A stretch of DNA of 64,000 bases from Hoyosella subflava DQS3-9A1 (GTDB lineage Bacteria; Actinomycetota; Actinomycetes; Mycobacteriales; Mycobacteriaceae), in assembly GCF_000214175.1 (NCBI RefSeq), contig NC_015564.1, positions 3,968,001-4,032,000 on the forward strand, written 5' to 3'. How positions within the stretch are numbered: position 1 is the first letter of the stretch; each line of letters begins with the position of its first letter. The notes below the pieces were generated by a model. That model was not told the DNA's origin. It saw nothing but the letters and a program-made list of their open reading frames with translations, and did not search any database. The translations under genes were made by a program, and so were the position numbers. Shown one piece after another: positions 43,981 through 52,866 of the stretch.

Positions 43981-44884
43981 CAGGAGTCTCCGTCGCATGG
44001 AGTACGTCGTCGTAGTGGCGCAGCAGGATTTGTTCCAGAGTAGGCGGGTGAGCAACAAGTGACCGGACTCCGAGAGCCGCAAGACGATTCACGACCGCCT
44101 CGACATGCTCACTGTCGACCTCGAACCGGACCTCGCCTTCCCGCGCGTCGAACTCGCGCACTCCCTGTGCGTTGGCCAGCTCCTCAGGAGACTTCCTGGT
44201 CCGCGCAACGATCGTCGTTCGGGTGAGGTGCCGAAGATCCGCGAGGCTGCCCGATTCAACGATGATCCCTTTCCGGATTATCGATACCCGGTCAGCCAAT
44301 GCTTCGACCTGCGCGAGGATGTGGCTCGAGAGCAGCACCGTGCGCCCCTCACTGCGTGCCTCCCGCATGCACTCCTGGAACACGGCTTCCATTAGTGGGT
44401 CCAGCCCTGCGGTCGGTTCGTCCAGAAGAAGCAGCTCCGCATCACTCGCCAGCGCGGCAATCAGCGCGACTTTCTGCCGGTTTCCCTTCGAGTAGCTTCG
44501 CGCTTTCTTTGTCGTGTCGAGCGCGAAGCGCTCGACTAGTTCCGCTCGCCGCCCTGGGTGCAGACCACCCCGAAGCCGGCCCAGCATGTCGATCGTCTCG
44601 CCGCCAGAAAGGCTGGGCCACAGCGCAACGTCTCCCGGGACAGCTGCTATACGGCGGTGCAGGGCCACAGCGTCCGCCCACGGATCACTACCAAGTACAC
44701 GAACCGAACCCCTATCGGCACGCAACAGACCCATCAGAATGCGCAAGGCAGTCGTCTTCCCGGCACCATTGGGGCCGAGAAAACCGTGCACCTCGCCCTC
44801 CACGACGGTCATCGTGAGGCCATCGAGAGCACGCGTGCGGCCAAAAGACTTCCCGAGTCCAGCGATTTCAACTGCGTTCGCCAT
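43973..44884 (-). CDS. ABC exporter ATP-binding protein
   Basis: A 303-residue ATPase with Walker [11 protein letters not shown], signature YSKGNRQKV (a DrrA-like variant of LSGGQ), Walker [13 protein letters not shown] and H-loop [11 protein letters not shown]-terminal roughly 80-residue domain ([10 protein letters not shown] and on) is normal for antibiotic-export ATPases. GTG 44905, overlapping the multicopper oxidase stop (GTGA), is an alternative start that adds seven residues and would give translational coupling. Confidence 0.9.
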   Translation of the reverse strand: MANAVEIAGLGKSFGRTRALDGLTMTVVEGEVHGFLGPNGAGKTTALRILMGLLRADRGSVRVLGSDPWADAVALHRRIAAVPGDVALWPSLSGGETIDMLGRLRGGLHPGRRAELVERFALDTTKKARSYSKGNRQKVALIAALASDAELLLLDEPTAGLDPLMEAVFQECMREARSEGRTVLLSSHILAQVEALADRVSIIRKGIIVESGSLADLRHLTRTTIVARTRKSPEELANAQGVREFDAREGEVRFEVDSEHVEAVVNRLAALGVRSLVAHPPTLEQILLRHYDDVLHATETPDA

Positions 44885-44901
44885 ACTCGTGACGCTACGC
44901 G

Positions 44902-46467
44902 TCACACCACGGTGAAGTTAGCCATCATCGCCATATCTTCGTGTTCCAGGTTGTGGCAGTGCATTACGTAACGGCCGCGGAAGCCGTCAAAGCGCGCGAT
45001 CACTTCACAAGACTCCATCGGACCCAGATCGACCGTGTCCTTAAGGCCCGCATCCGACGGGCGCGGTGCACCACTGCTTCGTGACAGCACCTGCATGTGA
45101 GCTAGGTGAACATGCACCGGATGCGCAGCAACGGCGGTGAAGCGCCAGATCTCTACGTCACCGTAGTTTGGAGTGGCCCAGTCAGTCTCGGTGTCGAAGG
45201 GGCGGCCATTGATGGTCCACTGATGCGGAATGAATCCCCCTCCGCGCGCCTGGGCAGCACTGTGGCCGTGCCCACCACCAAATTGGAGCGCGAAGATGAA
45301 ATCACGCGTGCGCACAGCGTCTTCACGCCGCAGCCACTCGATCTGGGAGAGCTTATCGGGGACCCGCGCGTCCTCGTGGGCGTCGCGGACAACCCGGAAC
45401 TGCATCACCGCGTCCATGGGCCCTGCACCCAACGTATTCCGCACGGTGACGAGCGTGCCGACCGGGTACTGGCTGAAATCGACGACTGTGTCCATGCGTT
45501 CACCCGGACTGAGGGCTATCGAATTTCGGGGTGCCGGTTCCTCGAGTAGACCTCCGTCACTGCCGATCTGGATGAGGGTGCCGCCAGGTGCAAGTTCGAG
45601 TCGATAGTTGCGTGCGTTAGAGCCGTTGAGCCAGCGCAGGCGGTGCAAGTTCCGCGAAACCTCGTGAACCGGCCACGGGGCACCGTTCACCAACATGACG
45701 TCGCCGAGTACTCCAGCAAGGTACAACGGCTCCACTCCGGGGACCGACTGATCCGGCGCGAGAGCGGGATACTTGAATTGCGCATCGGAAGTAAAGGAGC
45801 GGTCGGCGAGCATGAGTTCGACGTCTCGCTCATTTGAAGGAAGGCCGAGCGCTTCTTCCTCTGCGTCGGTGAGGATGCAGAAACCAGCAAGTCCCGCATA
45901 CACATTGGGGCCGGTGAAGTCCATCGCATGATCGTGGTACCACAGCGTCGCGGCACGCTGGTCCATTGGGTACACATACGAACGCGCGCCGACCGTCGTG
46001 TTGCCAGGCATCAGCGGCGCACGTACGTGGCCTGAATGCGGCAACAGAACATCAGTCGGGTATCCGTCGTGCTCGGGCGCCATCCGACCCCCGTGCAGAT
46101 GCATCACTGTGCCGATGTCGAGGTCGTTCTGCACGCTCACATGTACCGGTGCGCCTCTGCGTGCACGAATCGTCGGCCCCGGATACATACCGTCGTATCC
46201 GGTCACGCGCGTTCGCCTTCCGGGCAGAATCTCCTGCTCGGCGTAGCGCTGCACGAGGCTGATCTCCGCACCGGAGCGCTGCGCTGGGCGAGGAAGCGGA
46301 ACCGTGAATCGGGCAGGCAGCGGGAGGTCACTTGGCACGAGCGCAGCGAGCTGATTGGTCGCCTGTGAACCGCGTGCGGTAAGCAGCCCAAGCCCCGCGG
46401 CGGCACCGGCCACTACAACGCCACCACCAATCCGCAAAAGCTGCCGCCGACTGACATGAGTCGTCAT
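44902..46467 (-). CDS. Tat-exported multicopper oxidase (CueO/laccase-like)
   Basis: A 521-residue oxidase. The Tat signal [11 protein letters not shown] is followed by a hydrophobic stretch. Copper motifs are [24 protein letters not shown] and [13 protein letters not shown]; the last gives the type 1 site Cys, His and an axial Met. Likely oxidises cuprous ions or phenols outside the membrane. A His/Gly segment [10 protein letters not shown] in domain 3 could bind extra copper. Its end is coupled to the ABC exporter ATPase gene. Confidence 0.92.
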   Translation of the reverse strand: MTTHVSRRQLLRIGGGVVVAGAAAGLGLLTARGSQATNQLAALVPSDLPLPARFTVPLPRPAQRSGAEISLVQRYAEQEILPGRRTRVTGYDGMYPGPTIRARRGAPVHVSVQNDLDIGTVMHLHGGRMAPEHDGYPTDVLLPHSGHVRAPLMPGNTTVGARSYVYPMDQRAATLWYHDHAMDFTGPNVYAGLAGFCILTDAEEEALGLPSNERDVELMLADRSFTSDAQFKYPALAPDQSVPGVEPLYLAGVLGDVMLVNGAPWPVHEVSRNLHRLRWLNGSNARNYRLELAPGGTLIQIGSDGGLLEEPAPRNSIALSPGERMDTVVDFSQYPVGTLVTVRNTLGAGPMDAVMQFRVVRDAHEDARVPDKLSQIEWLRREDAVRTRDFIFALQFGGGHGHSAAQARGGGFIPHQWTINGRPFDTETDWATPNYGDVEIWRFTAVAAHPVHVHLAHMQVLSRSSGAPRPSDAGLKDTVDLGPMESCEVIARFDGFRGRYVMHCHNLEHEDMAMMANFTVV

Positions 46468-46567
46468 TCACCCTCCTGCTGCCCGCAAATCTGGCTTCGC
46501 GTTCGCGCTCACACGTCGATCACACCGTACGATCGGATCCTCACGCACCGACCACGAGAGAGAACAA

Positions 46568-46975
46568 ATGCGACTGTCTCAGTTCTCATTGCCTGCCCTC
46601 GCAGTGACACTAATCCTGACAGGCTGTTCCAATAATGATTCTGGTAGCGCCGAAGTCGCGGGTGACGCCGGCGCGCCGCAAGGGCAGGCGCTGTATCTCG
46701 AAGTCTGCGCGGACATGAACGAATTCCTCGACGACATGCAGAGCCTGCAGGATCAAGCAGGGCTTGGGCCGATCGACCGACGGGAACTCGCGGACGACTT
46801 CATGGACTTCATGCGCCGTGACCTGAGCGACTGGGCCGCCGAATGGAACGAGACCGTCGGCGAAGGTGAACTCGAGATCCGCGAAGACGACCTTCAACTG
46901 TGGGAGGAAGTCCCTGCAGACGAGCGCGAAACCATAGAACGGGCCGTTTATGACGCCGCCGACGGGCGCTGCTGA
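46568..46975 (+). CDS. Small acidic lipoprotein of unknown function
   Basis: A 135-residue protein with signal peptide and lipobox LILTGC (Cys20). The mature part is helical and rich in Asp/Glu with conserved-looking YLEVCADMNEFLDDMQ, and ends in Cys (DGRC), which may pair with the Cys in EVCAD. Divergent from the multicopper oxidase by 100 bases. No family recognised. Confidence 0.72.
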   Translation: MRLSQFSLPALAVTLILTGCSNNDSGSAEVAGDAGAPQGQALYLEVCADMNEFLDDMQSLQDQAGLGPIDRRELADDFMDFMRRDLSDWAAEWNETVGEGELEIREDDLQLWEEVPADERETIERAVYDAADGRC

Positions 46976-47060
46976 CCGTTCGGCTTCGAAGGGGAAGAAG
47001 CGGGTTTGCGGCGCAAATGGGGTCAGGAACACCGACTGGGAGAACCATCTGCCATAATCG

Positions 47061-47079
47061 CTAGGTAAGGTTTGCCTAG
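47061..47079 (+). promoter_or_regulatory. IdeR/DtxR iron box upstream of the siderophore-interacting protein
   Basis: CTAGGTAAGGTTTGCCTAG closely matches the DtxR/IdeR consensus TTAGGTTAGGCTAACCTAA with the inverted symmetry intact. CATAAT at 47053-47058 just before it could be the -10 element, so iron-loaded IdeR would block transcription start. The gene start is 17 bases after the box. Confidence 0.85.
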
Positions 47080-47095
47080 CCTGCATTGGAGAACG

Positions 47096-47986
47096 ATGGC
47101 TCGCCACGACAACTTTTACCTCGCCGAAGTAGTTTCCGCTCACCGCATCACTCCGAACATGATCCGGATCCGTTTTGGCGGACCCGAACTCGCGGAGTTC
47201 GAGACAAGCGGCTACCCAGACGAACGTCTCGGCGTGTATTTCCCGAACCCTGGCCGACCCGCACCACAGCGGCCAACGATTGAAAATGGCGCCTGGACCT
47301 TCGACGATCCTGACGACGAACCCGAAGGACGAAGCTACACAGTCCGCAAATACCACCGCGACCGTGGCGAACTGGACATCGACTTCGTCGTTCATGAAGG
47401 CGGGGTGGCGTCCTCGTGGGCGCTGGAGGCAGAGCCGGGCGCCATTGTGGGCCTATCCTCCGCTGATGGATGGTTCACACCGCCCGCAACCACCCGCAAC
47501 TATGTACTCGCAGCAGACGCTACGGGGCTACCGGGAGCAGGACGCATCCTCGAGGAATTGCCCAGCGGCGTCACTGCCACAGTCATCACGGAAATCATTG
47601 ATCCGGCAGACGTACAGACCATCTCATCGAGCGCAAGCGTCGACTATCGATGGCTTCCCGGCAGCGGCATGGGGCACGGCCCCTCTCACCTTGAGCACGC
47701 GATCCGTGCGCTGCCCGCGCCCGGCTCCGACACGTACTACTGGGTCGCGGCGGAGGCTGCAGCAACCCGAAGTATCCGAAAGTATCTGCGCAAAGAGTTG
47801 GGGCTGTCGGCCAAAGACATGTGCGTGATCGGGTACTGGCGGGCGAACAAGGAGGATTTCCTGCGTCGCTACGAGCCTGTCCAGGCCTCGATGCTGCAAC
47901 GGTACGGTCAGCTCGTCGATTCCGGCATCGAGGGTCAAGAGCTCATCGACGCGTGGGATGCGGAGCTCGAACGCGCGGGGTTCTAG
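47096..47986 (+). CDS. Siderophore-interacting protein (ferric-siderophore reductase)
   Basis: A 296-residue FAD/NAD(P)H reductase of the ViuB/SIP family. It opens with ITPNMIRIRFGG, has RSYTVRKYH (the R-x-Y-(S/T) flavin motif) and DIDFVVHEGGVASSWA (the family HG-x2-(G/S)xW motif), and the NAD domain with YYWVAAEAAATRSIRKYL and GYWR. It releases iron from ferric siderophores in the cytoplasm. ATG 47096 with GGAGA seven bases upstream. Iron box upstream implies induction under iron limitation. Confidence 0.92.
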   Translation: MARHDNFYLAEVVSAHRITPNMIRIRFGGPELAEFETSGYPDERLGVYFPNPGRPAPQRPTIENGAWTFDDPDDEPEGRSYTVRKYHRDRGELDIDFVVHEGGVASSWALEAEPGAIVGLSSADGWFTPPATTRNYVLAADATGLPGAGRILEELPSGVTATVITEIIDPADVQTISSSASVDYRWLPGSGMGHGPSHLEHAIRALPAPGSDTYYWVAAEAAATRSIRKYLRKELGLSAKDMCVIGYWRANKEDFLRRYEPVQASMLQRYGQLVDSGIEGQELIDAWDAELERAGF

Positions 47987-48035
47987 CGGTTCTAGGCTCC
48001 GGGCCACTCCCGGGTGGCATCCCAGGCACGGCGTG

Positions 48036-49277
48036 TCAGAACAGTCTGGCGAGAAATGCCGCGACCTCTTCGCGGCTGTCAGCGAGCAGTGAAAGGTGAT
48101 CAGCTGCTGGATGCACCACGAGCTCGACCGGCTGGCTTCGCGCCGCCATTTCCGCGGTAAAGCTCAGTACCAGCGGGGCAGGCACCGCGAGATCGGCCAA
48201 CCCCTGAGCGACCAGCACGGGAGCTGTGTATCCGTCCGTCGGCACGGCGAGATACTCCGCGACTAGGTCCTCGATTCCCGGAATCTCAGCGAGGGGCCGC
48301 GCCAGAATTTCGCGCGGGTGCAGGCCCGTTACCGCGTCACGCACAGGCCGGGTGCATCGGACCAGAGTGAGATCGAGTAACTCTCGGCCTCGAGGCGTGA
48401 GGTACTCCCCGATGGGCACATCTGGGTAGGTTTCACGCATCCCAGCCATGATCAGCAGCGCATAGACGATGAGCCCCGGCGGCAGCCCGGCCGGCAACTC
48501 AGGGTGAGCGAGGCGTACGAGGCGCTCAACATTGACACCAGGAGCCAGCGCGACCGTACCAAGCAGTCGCGCGGCTACGTCAGCGTCGATCTGCTGGGCG
48601 AAACGACTCGTAAAGAGTGCCGCGTGGCCTCCTTGTGAGTGCCCGATCAGCGCCCATTCCCGCGAAACCGGCAACGCCATTTGATCGAGCGCACGAACCG
48701 AATTCACGATGCTCGACGCTTCCGTCATGCCGTGGAGATAGGGATGTACACCAGGTGTGCCCAACCCCTGATAGTCGGTGATCACCAAGGCGTAGCCTTC
48801 ACGGAGCCAGCCGGTCAGGTATGCCCCAGTGTCCGGATCTTCCGTCCGCGCGGACGGCGCACAATGATCGCCAAGCCCAACGGTGCCATGGCCATACGCG
48901 ATGAGTTTGAAGCCACCGTCAGGCGGTGGACTTGCTGGCAGGTACACGGCGCCGGTGCTCAGAGCGGGATTCCCGTGCTGATCCGGCGTGGAATACAGAA
49001 TTCGGTAAGCCTCCCCGCTTCCCGGGATCATTCGGCGCTCGTCGAGTGGATGTGCCGCGAGGAGAATGCCGCTGTCACGGGGGACGTGCCCTCGATAGTT
49101 CCGGACGTCTAGGCCCGACCATAGCGGTCGTTCATCGGGAGGCAGCAGGGCGATCGCATCGTCGATCTGATCCGCGGACGCACCTGGGCCCGCGGCGGCG
49201 AAAGTCAGTAGAGTCAGTGTCACCGCAAGCACGATGCCGAGGAAACGCTGCGAGTGCCTTGAGTAAGCTACGGCCAT
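48036..49277 (-). CDS. Secreted lipase (LIP family)
   Basis: A 413-residue exported alpha/beta hydrolase. Signal peptide to about GASA (hydrophobic FLGIVLAVTLTLLTFAAAG), oxyanion region AYGHGTVGLGDHCAPS, nucleophile in IGHSQGGHAA, and late Asp and His in QGLADLAVP and HPAADHLSLL. Resembles actinobacterial secretory lipases. ATG 49277 is chosen; earlier in-frame starts add a polar stretch that would spoil the signal peptide. Confidence 0.88.
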   Translation of the reverse strand: MAVAYSRHSQRFLGIVLAVTLTLLTFAAAGPGASADQIDDAIALLPPDERPLWSGLDVRNYRGHVPRDSGILLAAHPLDERRMIPGSGEAYRILYSTPDQHGNPALSTGAVYLPASPPPDGGFKLIAYGHGTVGLGDHCAPSARTEDPDTGAYLTGWLREGYALVITDYQGLGTPGVHPYLHGMTEASSIVNSVRALDQMALPVSREWALIGHSQGGHAALFTSRFAQQIDADVAARLLGTVALAPGVNVERLVRLAHPELPAGLPPGLIVYALLIMAGMRETYPDVPIGEYLTPRGRELLDLTLVRCTRPVRDAVTGLHPREILARPLAEIPGIEDLVAEYLAVPTDGYTAPVLVAQGLADLAVPAPLVLSFTAEMAARSQPVELVVHPAADHLSLLADSREEVAAFLARLF

Positions 49278-49425
49278 CCCACCCCCGCCGGACGTCACAG
49301 AACTTCCGCTAACCGTATGAGGCCGTTCGGAATGTCGGCGGCTTCCTGTCAACTCAGTCACGTTTACGCCCAAAATGTCCCAACTACTGGGAAAATAGCT
49401 GACACGGAGTCTTCAAGGAGGAGCG

Positions 49426-50670
49426 ATGTCCGACCGCGCAGGCGTTCCTGACGTACCACCACGCAGGGTGGGGTCAGTGGACTCGACCGTGGCGCGGCCC
49501 GACCCGGAGACCGTCGAGGAGCGTCGCAGCCGCATATCCGCGCAGGTCCGCACGTGGAGCGAGGACGCGTACATCAGTGAAGACCAGATCGACGGAGCGC
49601 ACCCTGACTTATCTGATGAAGCGGCGCTGCTGATCGCTGTGGGCTATCTCGACGACGACATCCGCGAGATCCTCGCCGCTCGCCGGCGAGCGAAGCGCGG
49701 ACTGCCTCGCGTTGGAGGTTACTCGGAGTTGCGGGCACTATCCGACGAGCACGCACGGACATTGGCACGGGCGAATGCAGCGAAAACACCCGTCTCGCGG
49801 GGCATGCTGAAGTTGCGTGCCGCGGATCTGCACCGCCAGCTGCATTCGAAGCGGGAAGCGTTCGTGAACTCCGATGAGCACTTCGCGAAGACTGCCCGTG
49901 CGGCCCGGCGCGACAAACGTGACGGGGTGCATCTCGACACCGAACAGCGCGAAGCCATTTTTGACGCGCTGCGCCGCACGCCAGCGCCAATGGCACCAGC
50001 CCCCGAACACCTCGATCACTTCTTGGGACCGCTAGGGATCACCGCCGAGCAGGTTGCAAAGTTTTCGGAGGGGACACGGCGCTTCATGCTCGGACGGGCA
50101 GCGGGTCCGCGTGTTCCCGACTTCATGGCCGCACCAGGCCAATTCGCTGACCGATACGACACGTTGCTTTATCTGGCTGGCACTCTCTACGACCGGATCA
50201 GTAACTCTTCTGCCTGGCACTCCGAGCACTTCGCGATGCAGCGCGGTCAGCTAGACCTCGCCGATGAGCTGATTCAGATCGCTGTTGACACCGCGTCGCT
50301 GCGCGTTATTGTCACTGAACTGAACGGCCTCGACGGGGCGAGCAATGAGGTTGCGCGCCAGCATATTCACGAAAGATTCGAGGCTCTCGTTCCGGTCTGG
50401 GAACAACTCGTCGAGCGCGTGGCGGCACTCGCAAGGATCGGGGATCTCCTCACCCAAGCCGAATACAAGCTCCGCACAATCAACACGGTGCGCCGGGCCA
50501 AGAGCCTCGACAACAAGATCGACGACCTCATCTCCCGTTCCGGACTACGGGAACTCTCCGCGCAGAACACGCACCAGGTGGGTGATCAGTTCGGGGACGT
50601 GGACGTAGCGCTCGACGCCTACCAGGACTTCCTCGGTGGCGACATCGCGGCGCTGACTTCGCGCCGATAG
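49426..50670 (+). CDS. Large soluble protein of unknown function
   Basis: A 414-residue charged, mostly helical protein without signal peptide or membrane segment. Features: DPETVEERRSRISAQVRTW near the start, basic RRRAKRGLPR, a helix rich in Arg and Lys (AARRDKRDG), then DRYDTLLYLAGTLYDRIS and a long C-terminal helical region with possible coiled coil (RFEALVPVWEQLVERVAALA). AAGGAGG precedes ATG 49426. I do not recognise the family; it looks actinobacteria-specific. Confidence 0.75.
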   Translation: MSDRAGVPDVPPRRVGSVDSTVARPDPETVEERRSRISAQVRTWSEDAYISEDQIDGAHPDLSDEAALLIAVGYLDDDIREILAARRRAKRGLPRVGGYSELRALSDEHARTLARANAAKTPVSRGMLKLRAADLHRQLHSKREAFVNSDEHFAKTARAARRDKRDGVHLDTEQREAIFDALRRTPAPMAPAPEHLDHFLGPLGITAEQVAKFSEGTRRFMLGRAAGPRVPDFMAAPGQFADRYDTLLYLAGTLYDRISNSSAWHSEHFAMQRGQLDLADELIQIAVDTASLRVIVTELNGLDGASNEVARQHIHERFEALVPVWEQLVERVAALARIGDLLTQAEYKLRTINTVRRAKSLDNKIDDLISRSGLRELSAQNTHQVGDQFGDVDVALDAYQDFLGGDIAALTSRR

Positions 50671-50679
50671 TCGTCCGGT

Positions 50680-51075
50680 TCATTGGGTCAGCTCGCGGCC
50701 TCCGACATGTTCAATACGCACACGGAGAAACTGTCCCTTGTCGCCAGGTGCCCATGGGCGACGGCGCGGATCAGCTGACCTGACGAGCTCATCGATATCG
50801 GTAATGGGTTCGGCTGTCCCGGAAGCGACCACGCTCCATCCGCTGTTGTGTTCCGCATCGATCGAATCGACTTCGAAAGCCACGCGGACGCCTTTCAGTG
50901 TGCTGAAGCCACTCCCCTCGTGGGTGCGAATGACAATGGACTCCTTGTCAGCGAGGAAATAGTTCACTGGGCGAATAGCGGGAGCCCCGTCATCAATGTA
51001 AGCGAGCCTGCCGATGCGCTCCTTCTCGAGCAGCGTCAGACATGCGGCCGATTCGATCTCGCGTAGTTCTCTCAT
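50680..51075 (-). CDS. Pyridoxamine-5-phosphate-oxidase-fold flavin/F420-type protein
   Basis: A 131-residue split-barrel protein. ERIGRLAYIDDGAPAIRPVNYFL and TLKGVRVAFEVDSID are typical of the small PPOX-like/Rv1155-type family that binds FMN or F420. Convergent with the unknown 414-residue gene (nine bases between). No residue set shows a PLP oxidase active site, so a deazaflavin or FMN role is more likely. Confidence 0.82.
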   Translation of the reverse strand: MRELREIESAACLTLLEKERIGRLAYIDDGAPAIRPVNYFLADKESIVIRTHEGSGFSTLKGVRVAFEVDSIDAEHNSGWSVVASGTAEPITDIDELVRSADPRRRPWAPGDKGQFLRVRIEHVGGRELTQ

Positions 51076-51250
51076 TCTGACCTCCAGGAACTGGCGGATG
51101 GTACCTGTAATCGTGCCCGCATGAGGGCACCGCGGGCAGGGACTTTAGTACCCGGTCTGCCGCGCGAACGTCACCTCCGCAACACACCACGCTGCGCCGA
51201 ATAGGTCGCAAATGTCGGACCTTGCATATAGAGTTCCGTCAACAAGAAAC

Positions 51251-51264
51251 GTGAGGCGTCTCAC
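51251..51264. promoter_or_regulatory. Inverted repeat upstream of the LIV-type operon
   Basis: GTGAG-GCGT-CTCAC at 51251-51264, 44 bases before the first gene of the LIV-type operon. Perfect 5-bp arms. Candidate operator; no regulator gene is adjacent. The rest of 51076-51307 shows nothing else I can support. Confidence 0.35.
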
Positions 51265-51307
51265 ACGCGTTTTACTTCATTTGGGGCACGGGGGAAGTCA
51301 GTCACGG

Positions 51308-52096
51308 ATGCTGTCAGTCCAGAACCTGGAAATCGTGTACGAGGACGTCATCCTCGTAAGCAAAGGCGTGAGCCTCGAGGTCCCGCGTGAGGGCATTGTG
51401 GCCCTCCTCGGCGGCAACGGCGCCGGGAAGACGAGCACACTCCGCGCCATAACTGGGTTGCTTGATATCCATCGGGGTCGCATCACCGCGGGCAAGGTCG
51501 TACTCGACGGCACCGATATCACCGAGCGTTCACCCTCGGAGGTTGTCGCTTCGGGTATTTCGCAAGTGATGGAGGGGCGACGGGTTTTCGTCGACTTCAC
51601 GGTCGAAGAGAACCTGCGGGTCGGGGCGCACACGCAGCCGCGCACCACAATTGCGGAGAACCTCGACCGGGTGTACACGATGTTCCCGATCCTCGCCGAA
51701 CGACGAAAGTCGGGGGCTGGCTACCTCTCCGGTGGTGAACAGCAGATGCTCGCCATTGGGAGGGCGTTGATGGCTCAACCCACCTACCTGCTTCTGGATG
51801 AGCCCAGTCTGGGATTAGCGCCGCGGATCGTCGAACAGATCCGCGACCTGATCGTGCAGATCAACAAGGCGGGGACGGGTGTCCTTCTCGTCGAACAGAA
51901 CGCGGCGATGGCCCTGTCGATAGCCAGCCATGGTTACGTCATGGAGAACGGACGGGTCGTGATGGACGCACCCGCAGAGACACTCCGCAACGACTCCGAC
52001 ATCAGAGAGTTCTATCTGGGCCTGAGCAAAGAGGGAGCAGGCGTGTCCTACCGCGATATCAAGCACTACAAGCGGCGCAAGCGGTGGCTCTCATGA
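51308..52096 (+). CDS. LIV-type ABC transporter ATP-binding protein (LivF-like)
   Basis: A 262-residue ATPase: Walker A GGNGAGKTST, the family segment GISQVMEGRRVF, signature LSGGEQQM, Walker B LLLDEPSLGLAP (SLGLAP is typical of LivF), H-loop position LVEQN with Gln. The C-terminal extension has a basic KHYKRRKRW tail. ATG 51308 with GGGGGAA about ten bases upstream. First gene of a six-gene operon; coupled to the next by ATGA. Confidence 0.93.
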   Translation: MLSVQNLEIVYEDVILVSKGVSLEVPREGIVALLGGNGAGKTSTLRAITGLLDIHRGRITAGKVVLDGTDITERSPSEVVASGISQVMEGRRVFVDFTVEENLRVGAHTQPRTTIAENLDRVYTMFPILAERRKSGAGYLSGGEQQMLAIGRALMAQPTYLLLDEPSLGLAPRIVEQIRDLIVQINKAGTGVLLVEQNAAMALSIASHGYVMENGRVVMDAPAETLRNDSDIREFYLGLSKEGAGVSYRDIKHYKRRKRWLS

Positions 52097-52866
52097 TGCT
52101 GAATGTCGATAACGTCAGCCTGCGCTTCGGTGGCGCGAAAGCGCTTTCGGAGGTCAGCTTCGACGTCGCCCAGGGTGAACTGTTCGCCATCATCGGGCCT
52201 AATGGTGCTGGCAAAACGTCCATGTTCAACTGTCTTTCCGGCGTGTATAAGCCACAAGAGGGAACCATCACTTTCGACGGAAGGTCACTCGTCGGCACTC
52301 GTCCCGATGCGGTTGCCAGGCTTGGAATCGCGCGGATGTTCCAGAACATCGAGTTGTTCGACAACCTCACAGTGCTCGACAACATCAAATTGGGCCGGCA
52401 TATTCATCTTCGGTACAGCACCATCGAAGCGGCACTGCACATCGGCCGGGCACGCAGTCAAGAATTGGCAGCCCGCCGATTCGCTGAGGACTTGATCGAA
52501 TTCCTGAGCCTCCAGTCCGTTCGCAACTACCCGGTCGGCATGCTGCCGTACGGCGTCAAGAAGCGAGTCGAACTCGGACGAGCGCTGGCGATGGAGCCGC
52601 GTCTGCTGCTCCTCGATGAGCCAGTTGCTGGCATGAACGTCGAGGAAACTGAAGATATGGCGCGCTACATCCTCGACATCCGCGCCGAACTCGGCGTCAC
52701 CATGATCATGGTCGAGCACGATATGAAGCTCGTTATGGATCTAGCCGATCGAGTGCTTGTCCTCGACTTCGGTCGCCGTATCGCCCTCGGAAGCCCCGAC
52801 GACGTGCAAAACGATCCAGCCGTCCTGGCCGCGTATCTTGGCGAGGCAGGGGGTGCCACCGCGTGA
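52093..52866 (+). CDS. LIV-type ABC transporter ATP-binding protein (LivG-like)
   Basis: A 257-residue ATPase: Walker [30 protein letters not shown] (LivG-type Q-loop), signature segment LPYGVKKRVELGRAL, Walker B LLLLDEPVAGMN and H-loop VEHDM, all typical of LivG. ATG 52093 overlaps the LivF-like stop; GTG 52084 is in frame. Coupled by GTGA to the acyl-CoA ligase gene. Confidence 0.93.
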   Translation: MMLNVDNVSLRFGGAKALSEVSFDVAQGELFAIIGPNGAGKTSMFNCLSGVYKPQEGTITFDGRSLVGTRPDAVARLGIARMFQNIELFDNLTVLDNIKLGRHIHLRYSTIEAALHIGRARSQELAARRFAEDLIEFLSLQSVRNYPVGMLPYGVKKRVELGRALAMEPRLLLLDEPVAGMNVEETEDMARYILDIRAELGVTMIMVEHDMKLVMDLADRVLVLDFGRRIALGSPDDVQNDPAVLAAYLGEAGGATA

